Source: Sva-07 sp963715285
GTDB lineage: Bacteria > Actinomycetota > Acidimicrobiia > Acidimicrobiales > Ilumatobacteraceae
Direction of reading: 5' to 3'
NCBI GenBank assembly: GCA_963715285.1
Contig: CAVQRU010000010.1
Location: 1 to 64,000 of the forward strand
Length of the DNA: 64,000 nt
Program-made: the position numbers and the translations under genes
Shown here: positions 18,492 to 27,362 of the stretch, in pieces
How the letters are laid out: each line of letters begins with the position of its first letter
Position numbering within the stretch: the first letter of the stretch is position 1
The notes under the pieces: model-generated
Databases searched by the model: none
What the model was told of the DNA's origin: nothing
What the model saw: the letters and a program-made list of their open reading frames with translations, nothing else

Positions 18492-20387
18492 ATGGCCACC
18501 CAGTCGCTCTACCGCCGCTACCGGCCCCGACGCTTCAGCGAACTCAAGGGGCAGGATCACGTGGTGCGGGCCCTGCGGACCGCCGTCGCGGAGGGACGCG
18601 AGGGCCAGGCGTACCTCTTCTCCGGTCCCCGCGGAACGGGCAAGACCACGTCGGCGCGCATCCTCGCGAAGGTCCTCAACTGCGAGAACCCCCGAGATGG
18701 CGAGCCGTGTTGCGAGTGCGATTCGTGTTTGGCGGTCGAGAAGGGGACCAGCTACGACGTCCACGAGCTCGATGCGGCGAGCAACAACGGCGTCGATGCG
18801 ATGCGCGACCTGATCGAGAAGGCGTCGCTCGGCACGCCCGGGCGGCACAAGGTGTACATCCTCGACGAGGTGCACATGCTGTCGAAGGCAGCCGAGGCTG
18901 CGCTGCTCAAGACGCTCGAGGAGCCGCCCCCGCACGTCGTGTTCGTCCTCGCCACCACCGATCCCCAGAAGATGTCGGCGACGATCATCAGCCGCACACA
19001 GCACCTCCAGTTCCACCTCCTGCCCGCCGACACGCTCGCCGAACACGTGCGCTGGGTCGCCGCCGACGCCGGCATCGAGGTGAGCGACGGCGCGATCGAA
19101 CAGGTGCTCACCCGCGGTGGCGGGTCGGCACGCGACACGCTGTCCGCGCTCGAACTCGTGGCCAGCACGGGCGACGACGGCATCACGAACGTCGCCCTCG
19201 ACGAGTACGTCGAAGCGATGATCGACCGTGACGCCGGTCGGGCGCTCACGATGGTCGCGCACGCGATCTCCCTCGGGTCCGACTCGCGCACGCTCACCGA
19301 GGAGCTGATCGGCTACCTGCGCAACGGGTTCCTCGCGCTGATGGCGCCCGAGCTGGTGCAGGTGCCATCCCACCGACTCGACGGTCTCGCCGATCAGGCG
19401 CGGCGGCTGGGAGCGGCCGGACTGGTCCGTGGGATCGAGCAGCTCGGCGCCTCGCTCACCGAGATGCGTCACGCCCCCGACCCGCGTGTGCTGCTCGACG
19501 TGGCGACCGTCCAGCTCACCTCGGACAGCGCGTCGACCGACGTGTCGGCGTTGGCCGCGCGACTCGACCGTCTCGAGCGGCAGGTGGCCGAAGGTGTCCC
19601 GTCGGCGGCCGCCGCTCCCGCAGCGACCCGTTCGGCGCCCGTCGATCCCTCGACCGGCCGGGCGGCCCTCGGCGGTCGGGTGCGTCAGGCCCCCGCCGAC
19701 GCTGAACCGGCCGCATCGGCTCCGGCTCCGGAGTCGGCTCGAACCACACCGGACACCGCTGCGGCGTCGATGCCCGGCACGTCGACCCCGGTCGCCGAGT
19801 CGCCGGCACCAGCGGCGCAGACGCTGTCCGACACGGTGACGGCCGATGCCTGGGAGAACTCGGTACGGCCCGCATTGCGCGGCATGCCGCGGGCGATCTA
19901 CGCGCCGGCGACGTTCGTGCGCAGTTCGGCGTCGGTGGTCACCCTCGCGGTCCCCAACGCGGTCCACCGTGGCAAGTGCGAGGAGCACCGAGGCGCCGTG
20001 GAGAAGGCGCTGTCGTCGTTCGCCGGTGCGCCGGTCACGATCGAGTTGATCGACGGCGGAGACGACGGTGAGGGTCGTGGCGGTGATGGTGGCGGTGGCG
20101 GTCGAGGGGGAGCTGGCGGCGACGGTCGTGCGGGCACCGAGACGCAGCCGTCGGCTCCTGCTCCGTCTTCCACGCGGGCGCCCGTCGACGGCACCGCGTC
20201 GGTTCTCGATGGCGCCGTGCCCGCGCCCGTCGACGTCGCGGACGCGGCGCCACTCGATTCGCTCCCCGATGACGACGACGTCGACCTCGACGATCTCGTC
20301 GATGCGCCGCCGGAGTCGGTGAAGACACCGATCGACCGCTTGGCCGAGGCGTTCCCGGGGTCGGAACTGATCGAGGACGTCGGCTGA
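18492..20387 (+). CDS. dnaX: DNA polymerase III subunits gamma/tau
   Basis: A 631-residue clamp-loader ATPase that opens the sliding clamp. The conserved opening LYRRYRPRRFSELKGQDHVV is followed by Walker A GPRGTGKTT (45-53), a Cys-rich zinc module (Cys64, 73, 76 and 79) and the Walker B/sensor LDEVHMLSKAAEAALLKTLEEPP. After residue ~370 the sequence becomes Ala/Pro-rich, then glycine-rich (about 545-560) and acidic, as in tau tails. ATG 18492 is preferred over the GTG three codons upstream because it starts exactly at the conserved block. recR follows 10 bases later. Confidence 0.95.
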   Translation: MATQSLYRRYRPRRFSELKGQDHVVRALRTAVAEGREGQAYLFSGPRGTGKTTSARILAKVLNCENPRDGEPCCECDSCLAVEKGTSYDVHELDAASNNGVDAMRDLIEKASLGTPGRHKVYILDEVHMLSKAAEAALLKTLEEPPPHVVFVLATTDPQKMSATIISRTQHLQFHLLPADTLAEHVRWVAADAGIEVSDGAIEQVLTRGGGSARDTLSALELVASTGDDGITNVALDEYVEAMIDRDAGRALTMVAHAISLGSDSRTLTEELIGYLRNGFLALMAPELVQVPSHRLDGLADQARRLGAAGLVRGIEQLGASLTEMRHAPDPRVLLDVATVQLTSDSASTDVSALAARLDRLERQVAEGVPSAAAAPAATRSAPVDPSTGRAALGGRVRQAPADAEPAASAPAPESARTTPDTAAASMPGTSTPVAESPAPAAQTLSDTVTADAWENSVRPALRGMPRAIYAPATFVRSSASVVTLAVPNAVHRGKCEEHRGAVEKALSSFAGAPVTIELIDGGDDGEGRGGDGGGGGRGGAGGDGRAGTETQPSAPAPSSTRAPVDGTASVLDGAVPAPVDVADAAPLDSLPDDDDVDLDDLVDAPPESVKTPIDRLAEAFPGSELIEDVG

Positions 20388-20397
20388 GGCCGCTGCG

Positions 20398-21003
20398 ATG
20401 GCCGGCAATTACACCCCTCCCGTCCAGGTCCTGATCGACGAACTCGGTCGGCTGCCCGGCATCGGTCCGAAGTCGGCGCAGCGGATCGCGTTCCACCTGC
20501 TCAAGGTGCCGACCGAGGATGCCGCCCGGTTGGCGCACGCGATCACCGATGCCAAGGCGAGGGTGCGGTTCTGCGAGCGGTGTTTCAACGTGTCGGAGGG
20601 GGTGCTCTGCCCGATCTGCAACGACGACGCCCGCGACTCGTCGAAGGTGTGCGTGGTGGAGGAATCCCGTGACATCGTCGCCATCGAGAAGACGGGTGAG
20701 TTCCGCGGTCGGTATCACGTGCTGCTCGGAGCGATGAGTCCGCTCGAGGGGATCGGTCCGGAGCAACTGAAGATCCGTGAACTCGTGGCTCGCATCGAAC
20801 CCGAGGGGATCGAGGAGATCATCCTGTGCACGAACCCGAACACCGAGGGCGAGGTGACCGCGATGTATCTGGCCCGTCTGCTGAAGCCGATCGGCTTGAA
20901 CGTCACGCGGATCGCCAGCGGGCTGCCGGTGGGAGGCGATCTCGAGTATGCCGACGAGCTCACGCTCGGCCGAGCGCTCGAGGGTCGCCGTGCCGTCGAC
21001 TGA
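20398..21003 (+). CDS. recR: Recombination protein RecR
   Basis: A 201-residue RecR, working with RecO/RecF to load RecA at gapped DNA. Features: helix-hairpin-helix LPGIGPKSAQRIAFHLL, four-Cys zinc finger CERCFNVSEGVLCPIC, Toprim core beginning VCVVEESRDIVAIEKTGEFRGRYHVLLG and the closing TRIASGLPVGGDLEYADELTLGRAL. It is transcribed with dnaX. The ybaB-like gene often found between dnaX and recR is absent. Confidence 0.97.
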   Translation: MAGNYTPPVQVLIDELGRLPGIGPKSAQRIAFHLLKVPTEDAARLAHAITDAKARVRFCERCFNVSEGVLCPICNDDARDSSKVCVVEESRDIVAIEKTGEFRGRYHVLLGAMSPLEGIGPEQLKIRELVARIEPEGIEEIILCTNPNTEGEVTAMYLARLLKPIGLNVTRIASGLPVGGDLEYADELTLGRALEGRRAVD

Positions 21004-21037
21004 GTAGGTCGAACGGGTCGGGCCACCCGAAAATGAA

Positions 21038-21102
21038 CTGGGGCACCACCTCCACGAATCGGTTGCGGGCGGACGGGCCGATTCGTTTCGATGATGCCCC
21101 AG
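21038..21102. repeat. Long imperfect hairpin downstream of recR
   Basis: The outer arms CTGGGGCA (21038-21045) and TGCCCCAG (21095-21102) and inner arms CGAATCGG (21055-21062) and CCGATTCG (21078-21085) form a two-part stem around a 15-base loop. Its position 35 bases after recR fits a transcription terminator or a repeat element. It resembles the other dispersed hairpins in layout (GC loop, purine/pyrimidine-biased arms) but not in sequence. Confidence 0.65.
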
Positions 21103-21368
21103 AACGGGGGTGGGTCGATGCCGGTCTGTTGCCGGTGACCCACGAACTTGTGTTGCGGTTACATTACGGAAAACGGCGGGATGTGTCAAGAAGTCGCAAC
21201 ACAAGTCGCTCGGTGTGCCATTTTATCGACAAATGGTGGTCTGTCAAGCACGCAACGTGATTTCTCCTGTCGCGGTGCGTGTCGAGGAGACCACGGGAGG
21301 TCGGCACCGAACGCGCTGATGCCGGGCGCTCGACGCCCGGCATCGCTCGGAACGGTTCGACCGGTCGA
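21103..21368. other. Intergenic region of unusually low GC, no gene recognised
   Basis: Between the recR hairpin and the convergent thiolase end lie about 265 bases with AT-rich stretches (21140-21265) that stand out from the surroundings. It contains a small inverted repeat CCATTT/AAATGG around 21219-21236. I found no convincing coding frame and no match by eye to SRP RNA, tmRNA, RNase P or a riboswitch. An uncharacterised small RNA is possible. Confidence 0.4.
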
Positions 21369-22559
21369 TCAGACCGTGCGCAGGATCGCGGCGTCGCCCT
21401 GGCCGCCGCCGCCGCACAACGCCACGGCGCCGGTGCCGCCGCCGCGTCGCTTGAGCTCGTGCAGCAGCGTCAACGCGAGGCGGTTGCCGCTCATCCCGAT
21501 CGGATGACCGAGTGCGATTGCGCCGCCGTTGACGTTGACGATGTCGTCGCTGATGCCGAGCTCGGCGACCGAGGCGATGCCGACGGCCGCGAACGCCTCG
21601 TTGATCTCGAACAGGTCGAGGTCGGCCACGGCGATACCGGCCTTCTCGGCGGCCTGCATGATCGCACGGCTCGGTTGGTGCAGCAGCGACGCGCTGTCCG
21701 GGCCGGCGACCATCCCGTAGGAGACGAACTCACCGAGTGGTGCGACGCCGCGACGCTCGGCCTCGGCGCGCGACATCATCACCACGGCGCTCGCCCCGTC
21801 GGAGAGCTGCGAGGCGTTGCCGGCGGTGACGGTGCCGTCCTTGTCGAAGGCAGGGCGAAGACCGCCGAGGCTCTCGGCGGTGGTTCCGGGCCGGACCCCT
21901 TCGTCGGTCTCGACGAGGATCGGGTCACCCTTGCGCTGTGGGACGGCGACCGGCACGATCTCGTCGGCCAGACGGCCGTCCTTGATGGCGTTCGCAGCAC
22001 GCTCGTTCGAGACAGCAGCGAATTCGTCCTGGGCCGCACGACTGATGCTCTCGCTCCCCGCGTAGCGGTCGGTGCCGAGACCCATCAGGCAGCCGTCGAA
22101 CGAGCACCACAGGCCGTCGGCGATGATGGCGTCGCGCAGTTCGGTGTTGCCGTAGCGGAACCCGGCACGGGCACCGTCGGCGATGTACGGGGCGTTGGTC
22201 ATCGACTCCATGCCACCGGCGATCACGATGTCGGCGTCGCCTGCCGCAATCATCTGGTTGGCGAGATAGATCGAGTTGAGCCCGGACAGGCAGACCTTGT
22301 TGACGTTGATCGACGGGACGTTCATCGGGATGCCCGCCTTGACGGCAGCCTGGCGGCTGGGCACCTGGCCCTGGCCGGCCATCAACACCTGGCCCATGAT
22401 CACGTGGTCGACCTCGTCGGGTGCGACCCCGGCGCGCTCGAGCGCTGCAGCGATGGCGAACCCACCGAGCTCGGCGGCGGAGAACGAGGAGAGCGCACCA
22501 CTCATCTTCCCGATCGGGGTGCGGGCGCCGGCGACGATGTACGAACCTGAAGAAGCCAT
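21369..22559 (-). CDS. Acetyl-CoA C-acetyltransferase (thiolase)
   Basis: A 396-residue biosynthetic-type thiolase condensing two acetyl-CoA to acetoacetyl-CoA (or the reverse). The nucleophilic Cys is in VNKVCLSGLNSIY (near residue 90), the catalytic His in LGHPIGMSGNRLAL and the second Cys in ALCGGGGQGDA; the GGMESMTNAPY signature is present. Divergent from ccr: acetoacetyl-CoA formation is the first step feeding crotonyl-CoA in the ethylmalonyl-CoA pathway or polyhydroxybutyrate synthesis. ATG 22559 is well placed. Confidence 0.93.
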   Translation of the reverse strand: MASSGSYIVAGARTPIGKMSGALSSFSAAELGGFAIAAALERAGVAPDEVDHVIMGQVLMAGQGQVPSRQAAVKAGIPMNVPSINVNKVCLSGLNSIYLANQMIAAGDADIVIAGGMESMTNAPYIADGARAGFRYGNTELRDAIIADGLWCSFDGCLMGLGTDRYAGSESISRAAQDEFAAVSNERAANAIKDGRLADEIVPVAVPQRKGDPILVETDEGVRPGTTAESLGGLRPAFDKDGTVTAGNASQLSDGASAVVMMSRAEAERRGVAPLGEFVSYGMVAGPDSASLLHQPSRAIMQAAEKAGIAVADLDLFEINEAFAAVGIASVAELGISDDIVNVNGGAIALGHPIGMSGNRLALTLLHELKRRGGGTGAVALCGGGGQGDAAILRTV

Positions 22560-22585
22560 GTGAGAACGCTACCCCACCCCCCATT

Positions 22586-22638
22586 CCCCGAAAAAGCCGG
22601 ACTCGGCGCGCTGGGCGCGACGAACCGGGCATTTTCCG
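22586..22638. repeat. Dispersed hairpin, family B, copy 2
   Basis: The arms CCCCGAAAAAGCC (from about 22586) and GGGCATTTTCCGGG (about 22626-22639) pair imperfectly around a loop containing CGGCGCGC. Outer C-rich and G-rich flanks (22571-22585 and 22643-22658) extend the stem. Loop and arms clearly match the copy at 10277-10333. It lies in the divergent thiolase/ccr intergenic region, so it is not positioned as a terminator of either gene. Confidence 0.75.
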
Positions 22639-22687
22639 GGTTGCGGTGGGGTGGGGGTCGGAGGGACGGGTCCGCTTTGTCTGCGTG

Positions 22688-22705
22688 CGTTACCGATCGG
22701 TAACG
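22688..22705. promoter_or_regulatory. Perfect 18-bp palindrome, candidate TetR-family operator of ccr
   Basis: CGTTACCGATCGGTAACG is a perfect palindrome ending 9 bases before the ccr start codon. TTACCG-N0-2-CGGTAA half-sites are typical of TetR-family repressors that control acyl-CoA metabolism. The position would block transcription or translation initiation of ccr. No regulator gene is adjacent, so the partner is unknown. Confidence 0.7.
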
Positions 22706-22714
22706 TCAGCCGCC

Positions 22715-24049
22715 ATGCAGGAGATCCTCGAGGCCATCCAGTCCGGTGCCAGCGGCGACGACATCGCCAACCTCCCCATCCCCGAGAGCTACCGGGCGGC
22801 CTTCGTCAAGCGCGACGACACGGCGATGTTCGAGGGCGTCGACTCGTGGGACAAGGACCCGCGCAAGTCGTTGCACGTCGACGACGTCGCCACGCCCGAG
22901 CTGGCGCCCGACGAGGTCTACGTCGCGGTGATGGCGTCGAGCATCAACTTCAACACGGTCTGGACCTCGATCTTCGAGCCGCTGCCGACGTTCGGATTCC
23001 TCGACAAGATGGGTCGCCAGAACGAGTGGGGCAAGCGGCACGCGTTGCCGTACCACGTCGTCGGCTCCGATGCCTCCGGCGTGGTCGTGCGCGTGGGCTC
23101 CGCCGTGCGCAACTGGAAGCCCGGCGATCGCGTGACGGTCCACTGCAACTACGTCGACGACCAGGACCCCAGCGCGCACAACGACTCGATGCTCGCCAGC
23201 AACCAGATCATCTGGGGCTTCGAGACCAACTTCGGCGGGCTCGCGGACCTCACCGTGGTCAAGGCCAACCAGCTGATGCCGAAGCCGTCGCACCTCACTT
23301 GGGAGGAAGCGGCCGTCAACGCACTCTGCAGCTCCACCTCCTACCGCATGCTCGTGAGCGAGAACGGTGCGCAGATGAAGCAGGGCGACAGCGTGCTCAT
23401 CTGGGGTGCCACGGGCGGCATCGGCGGCTATGCCGTGCAGTACGTCCTCAACGGAGGCGGCACGCCGGTCGGCGTCGTGTCGTCGCCCGAGCGCGCCGAG
23501 CTGCTCAACCGCATGGGCTGCGAGGCCGTCATCGACCGCCGGGCCGAGAACTACCAGTTCTGGTCCGACGAGAACACGCAGGACGAATCGGAGTGGCGCC
23601 GCTTCGGCAAGAAGATCCGCGAGGTCAACAACGGCGAGGACGTCGACATCGTCTTCGAGCACCCCGGGCGTTCCACGATGGGCGCCTCGGTGTTCGCCGT
23701 GAAACGCGGCGGCACGGTCGTCACCTGCGCCGCGACGTCGGGCTACATGGTCGAGTTCGACAACCGGCACTTCTGGATGCGGCTGAAGAAGCTCATCGGA
23801 TCGCACTTCGCCAACTACGCCGAGTCGTACGCCGCCAACAAGCTCCTCGACCAGGGCCGCATCCAGCCGTTGCTGACGGCCACCTACACGCTCGACCAGG
23901 TCGGTGAGGCCTCGCTGGCGGTCCACCACAACGAGGCCGAGGGCAAGCTCGGCGTGTTGTGTCTGGCGCCGGCCGAGGGGCTGGGGATCGACGACCCCGA
24001 GAAGCGCGACCGCATCGGCGAGGACAAGATCACCGTCTTCCGTTCCTGA
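22715..24049 (+). CDS. ccr: Crotonyl-CoA carboxylase/reductase
   Basis: A 444-residue medium-chain reductase that uses NADPH and CO2 to turn crotonyl-CoA into ethylmalonyl-CoA, the defining step of the ethylmalonyl-CoA pathway. The N-terminal block (IPESYRAAFVKRDDTAMFEG) and NADP fold IWGATGGIGGYAVQYVLNGGG are diagnostic. The CO2-anchoring residues described for the Kitasatospora enzyme (Asn81, Phe170, Glu171, His365) appear here at Asn80 (SSINFN), Phe169-Glu170 (WGFET) and His364 (GSHFAN), each shifted by one, so carboxylation rather than simple reduction is likely. ATG 22715 follows a palindromic candidate operator. The HAD phosphatase gene starts 16 bases downstream. Confidence 0.95.
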   Translation: MQEILEAIQSGASGDDIANLPIPESYRAAFVKRDDTAMFEGVDSWDKDPRKSLHVDDVATPELAPDEVYVAVMASSINFNTVWTSIFEPLPTFGFLDKMGRQNEWGKRHALPYHVVGSDASGVVVRVGSAVRNWKPGDRVTVHCNYVDDQDPSAHNDSMLASNQIIWGFETNFGGLADLTVVKANQLMPKPSHLTWEEAAVNALCSSTSYRMLVSENGAQMKQGDSVLIWGATGGIGGYAVQYVLNGGGTPVGVVSSPERAELLNRMGCEAVIDRRAENYQFWSDENTQDESEWRRFGKKIREVNNGEDVDIVFEHPGRSTMGASVFAVKRGGTVVTCAATSGYMVEFDNRHFWMRLKKLIGSHFANYAESYAANKLLDQGRIQPLLTATYTLDQVGEASLAVHHNEAEGKLGVLCLAPAEGLGIDDPEKRDRIGEDKITVFRS

Positions 24050-24065
24050 CGGCACACTGGTCGTC

Positions 24066-24719
24066 ATGACCGAACTCGCCGCCGTGCTCTGGGACATGGA
24101 CGGCACGTTGGTCGACACCGAGCCGTACTGGATCGCGTGCGAACACGAACTCGTCTCGCTTCACGGTGGAACGTGGACCGCGGCCGATGCGCATTCGATC
24201 GTCGGATTCGATCTCCTCGACGCAGGTCGTGTCCTGCGCGACCGTGGGGGCGTCGAGCTCGAGCCCGCCGAGATCGCGAACTGGTTGCTCCGTGGCGTGA
24301 TCGCCAAGGTCGCCGAGGAGTTGCCGTGGCGGCCCGGTGTGCAGGCACTGCTCGCCGAGTGTGTCGCCGACGGAGTGCCGTGCGCGATGGTCACGATGTC
24401 GTGGCGGAGCCTCGCCGACGCGGTGATCGCAGCTGCGCCGCCCGGTTCGTTCGTCACCTCGATCACCGGCGACGAGGTGACCAACGGCAAGCCGCACCCG
24501 GAGCCGTATCTCGCTGCTGCGGCGGCCCTCGGCGTCGACCCGGAGGCGTGCATCGCGATCGAGGATTCACCCACCGGGGTTGCCTCCGCACTCGCCGCCG
24601 GGTGTGCGACGCTGGGGGTCCCCCATGTCGTCCCCGTTGCTGCCGCCCCCGGGCTCACCCTCCTCGATTCCCTCGTCGGCGTCGATCTCGCCGCCCTCCG
24701 ACGTCTCCACGCTGCCTGA
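24066..24719 (+). CDS. HAD-superfamily phosphatase (beta-phosphoglucomutase-like)
   Basis: A 217-residue HAD hydrolase. Motif I DMDGTLVDTEPYW supplies the nucleophilic Asp near residue 11; motif II is the Thr in VTMSWRS; motif III Lys and IV acids lie in NGKPHPEPYL and AIEDSPTGVASA. A helical cap between residues 17 and 85 places it in the subfamily of sugar-phosphate or phosphoglycolate-type phosphatases. Substrate unknown. It lies 16 bases after ccr and overlaps the next gene by 95 bases. Confidence 0.88.
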   Translation: MTELAAVLWDMDGTLVDTEPYWIACEHELVSLHGGTWTAADAHSIVGFDLLDAGRVLRDRGGVELEPAEIANWLLRGVIAKVAEELPWRPGVQALLAECVADGVPCAMVTMSWRSLADAVIAAAPPGSFVTSITGDEVTNGKPHPEPYLAAAAALGVDPEACIAIEDSPTGVASALAAGCATLGVPHVVPVAAAPGLTLLDSLVGVDLAALRRLHAA

Positions 24720-25962
24720 CGCGCGGACGATCGACGATCCGACGCCGCCCGACGGAGTCGCCGCCGACGACACCCCGGTCGCCGGTGGTGGAACCTCGAC
24801 GACCCGACGTCGACTCGTCCTCGCGGGCCTCGTCGGGGCGGTGATCGCCATCGTCGCCGGCGCCCTCTACGTGGCCTCCAACGAGGAACCGCCGCCGCCG
24901 AAACCCGACATCCCGCTCGATGCCTGGGTGCCGTACTGGGCGCTCGACGCCTCGCTGCCCGAGTTCGGCCGACGATCCGGTTCGATGCGCGAGGTCTCGC
25001 CGTTCTGGTTCAACGCCGCCGGCGTCGACCGGATCGTCGTCGACCCGAATGCCTCGGCCGAGCTGACCCGGGCGTTCATGGACGAGGCCAACCGCTCGGG
25101 CGTCGACGTGGTGCCCTCGATCATCGACGCCCTGCCGGCCGGCGAGATGGCGGCGATTCTCGCCGACCCGACCACGCGCACGCAGCACGTCGAGACGATT
25201 CGGGCCTTCGCCGCGGACGGCGGCTACCACGGCATCGACATCGACTACGAACAGTTCGCCTTCGCGGACGGTCGCGACACGTGGGCGACGACGCGACCGA
25301 ACTGGGTGGCGTTCGTCGAGGAGTTGGCCGAAACCCTGCACGCCGACGGTCGCACGCTCACGGTGAGCATCCCGCCGGTGTACGACGACGGGCAGACCAC
25401 GGACAGCGGCTACTGGGTGTACGACTACGGGGCGATCGTCGAGCACGTCGACCGGATCCGGATCATGGCCTACGACTACTCGGTCGCCGAGCCGGGGCCG
25501 ATCGCTCCGCTCGACTGGGTCGAATCGGCGGTGCAGGGTGCGATCGAGGCCACCGGTTCACCCGACAAGCTCGTGCTCGGTCTGCCCGCCTACGGCCGCA
25601 ACTGGCCCGTGTTCGTGGCGGGTGAGTGCCCGCCCGACGACGTCCCCGGGCGCACGAGCGTGTCGGCGCGTTCGGTCGACGAGTTGATCCAGCGGCGTCA
25701 GGGTCGGCCGATGCGGGTGGACGCCACGGGCGAGTGGATGTTCGAGTACGACCTCGAGGTCACCGACGGCGTCGCCACCTGCGTGCAGACCCGCCAGGTC
25801 CACTACGTCGACGGTGACGGTATTCGTCTGCGGATGGACCTCGCCCGGAAGTACCGCCTCGACGGCGTGGCCCTGTGGGCGCTGGGCTTCGACGACCAGG
25901 CGGTGTGGGATGCGATCCTCCCCACGGTGGCCGACCCGGACGCGACGACGATCCCCGAGTGA
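24625..25962 (+). CDS. Membrane-anchored glycoside hydrolase family 18 protein
   Basis: A 445-residue GH18 (chitinase/spore-peptidoglycan-hydrolase-like) protein. A Ser/Pro-rich cytoplasmic N-terminus (1-60) is followed by a single membrane helix (64-83) and an extracytoplasmic TIM barrel. The catalytic signature GIDIDYEQ has the acid Glu at 209 with Asp205 and Asp207. Other conserved elements are RIRIMAYDYS, LGLPAYGRNW and GVALWALGFDD. It likely cleaves beta-1,4 N-acetylglucosamine linkages in cell wall or chitin. The start at 24625 overlaps the HAD gene by 95 bases, unusually deep; GTG 24604 is also possible, while the next start (24841) would cut the membrane helix. Confidence 0.85.
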   Translation: MSSPLLPPPGSPSSIPSSASISPPSDVSTLPDARTIDDPTPPDGVAADDTPVAGGGTSTTRRRLVLAGLVGAVIAIVAGALYVASNEEPPPPKPDIPLDAWVPYWALDASLPEFGRRSGSMREVSPFWFNAAGVDRIVVDPNASAELTRAFMDEANRSGVDVVPSIIDALPAGEMAAILADPTTRTQHVETIRAFAADGGYHGIDIDYEQFAFADGRDTWATTRPNWVAFVEELAETLHADGRTLTVSIPPVYDDGQTTDSGYWVYDYGAIVEHVDRIRIMAYDYSVAEPGPIAPLDWVESAVQGAIEATGSPDKLVLGLPAYGRNWPVFVAGECPPDDVPGRTSVSARSVDELIQRRQGRPMRVDATGEWMFEYDLEVTDGVATCVQTRQVHYVDGDGIRLRMDLARKYRLDGVALWALGFDDQAVWDAILPTVADPDATTIPE

Positions 25963-26046
25963 TCCGCGACGGGGTCGGCTCCGGCGATCCGTGCCGTGAC
26001 GCACCCGATCGGGGCGAGCGGCCCTGCGGTTCGTAGTGTCGGTGAC

Positions 26047-27291
26047 ATGACGATCGACAGTGGCGTTGGCGAAGCATGGATCATCGATGCGGTGCGTTCC
26101 CCGCGCGGCATCGGCAAGCAGGGCAAGGGGAGCCTGGCCCACCTCCACCCGCAGAACGTCCTGGGCCAGGTTCTCAACGGCCTGCACGAACGTGTCGGGT
26201 TCGAACGCACCGACGTCGACGACGTCGTGACGGGCAACGGGTCGCATGCCGGTGACCATGCCCACGACATCGGGCGCATGGCCGTGCTCGACGCCGGTTG
26301 GCCGGTGACGGTTCCCGGCGTGACGCTCAACCGGTTCTGCGGCTCCGGTCAACAGGCGGTCACCTTCGCGGCGATGGGCGTCGGCGCCGGTCACCAGGAT
26401 CTCGTGATCGGTGCAGGCGTCGAGTCGATGAGCCGTCCGGCCCGCAACGGCACCGACGGTTTCCATGCGAACAACGAGCACCTCCTCGCGACACATCCGC
26501 AGATCCCACAGGGCCTGTCGGCCGACCTGATCGCCACACTCGACGGTGTCACCCGGGTCGATGTCGATGCGCTCGCGCTCGAGAGCCAGCACCGGGCGAA
26601 GGTCGCGATCGACGAGGGCCGGTTCGAACGCAGCCTCGTGCCGATCCTCAACGACGACGGCACCGTGGCGCTCGGCCACGAGGAGTACCCGCGCCCGGAG
26701 ACGACGGCGGAGGGCCTCGCCGCGCTGCATCCCAGCTTTGCCAAGTTCGTCGACTTCAAGTTCGAGCAGAGCGATCTCACGATGGGCGAACTGATGGCCC
26801 AGAAGTACCCGGGTGTCGAGCTCCACAACGTGCATCACGCCGGGAACAGCTCCGGCGTCGTCGACGGTGCTGCGGCGGTGCTGGTGTCATCGCCCTCGTA
26901 TGCCCGCTCGCACGGCCTGACGCCGCGGGCCCGCGTCGTCATGACGGCCGTCGCCGCCGACGAACCGTTGATCATGCTCACCGCCCCCGGCCCGGCGGCC
27001 AACAAGTGCCTCGCCCGCGCGGGCATGACCGTCGACGACATCGATCTGTTCGAGGTCAACGAGGCGTTCGCGTCGGTGGTGTTGCGCTTCTTCCGCGACA
27101 CCGGCGCCGACCCGCTGAAGGTCAACGTCAACGGTGGAGCGATCGCCCTCGGTCACCCGATCGGGGCGACCGGCGCGATGCTGATCGGCACGCTGCTCGA
27201 CGAACTCGAGCGGCGCGACCTCCAGACCGGGCTCGTAGCGATGTGCACGGGCGGTGGCATGGGCACCGCCACGATCATCGAACGGATCTGA
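26047..27291 (+). CDS. Acetyl-CoA C-acyltransferase (thiolase family)
   Basis: A 414-residue thiolase with nucleophile Cys in LNRFCGSGQQAV, active-site His in LGHPIGATGAMLIG and second Cys in AMCTGGGMGTA; GAGVESMSRP and NEAFASVVLRF are family markers. The divergence from the thiolase at 21369-22559 suggests a distinct role, perhaps fatty-acid beta-oxidation with a longer acyl chain; FadA/FadI-type partners (hydratase/dehydrogenase) are not adjacent. ATG 26047 is preferred over an upstream in-frame codon because it begins close to the conserved EAWIIDAVRSPRG. Confidence 0.92.
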   Translation: MTIDSGVGEAWIIDAVRSPRGIGKQGKGSLAHLHPQNVLGQVLNGLHERVGFERTDVDDVVTGNGSHAGDHAHDIGRMAVLDAGWPVTVPGVTLNRFCGSGQQAVTFAAMGVGAGHQDLVIGAGVESMSRPARNGTDGFHANNEHLLATHPQIPQGLSADLIATLDGVTRVDVDALALESQHRAKVAIDEGRFERSLVPILNDDGTVALGHEEYPRPETTAEGLAALHPSFAKFVDFKFEQSDLTMGELMAQKYPGVELHNVHHAGNSSGVVDGAAAVLVSSPSYARSHGLTPRARVVMTAVAADEPLIMLTAPGPAANKCLARAGMTVDDIDLFEVNEAFASVVLRFFRDTGADPLKVNVNGGAIALGHPIGATGAMLIGTLLDELERRDLQTGLVAMCTGGGMGTATIIERI

Positions 27292-27315
27292 CCCGGCCCC
27301 GAGCGCGATCCCTCA

Positions 27316-27354
27316 GCGGATCACGGCAGGGGTCAGACCCGCAAGGTGATCCGC
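27316..27354. terminator. Family C hairpin between convergent thiolase and disA
   Basis: The outer arms GCGGATCAC (27316-27324) and GTGATCCGC (27346-27354) enclose an inner pair GGGTC/GACCC (27330-27334 and 27336-27340) split by one base. It sits between two convergent genes, the right place for a bidirectional terminator. Confidence 0.7.
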
Positions 27355-27362
27355 CACACCGC

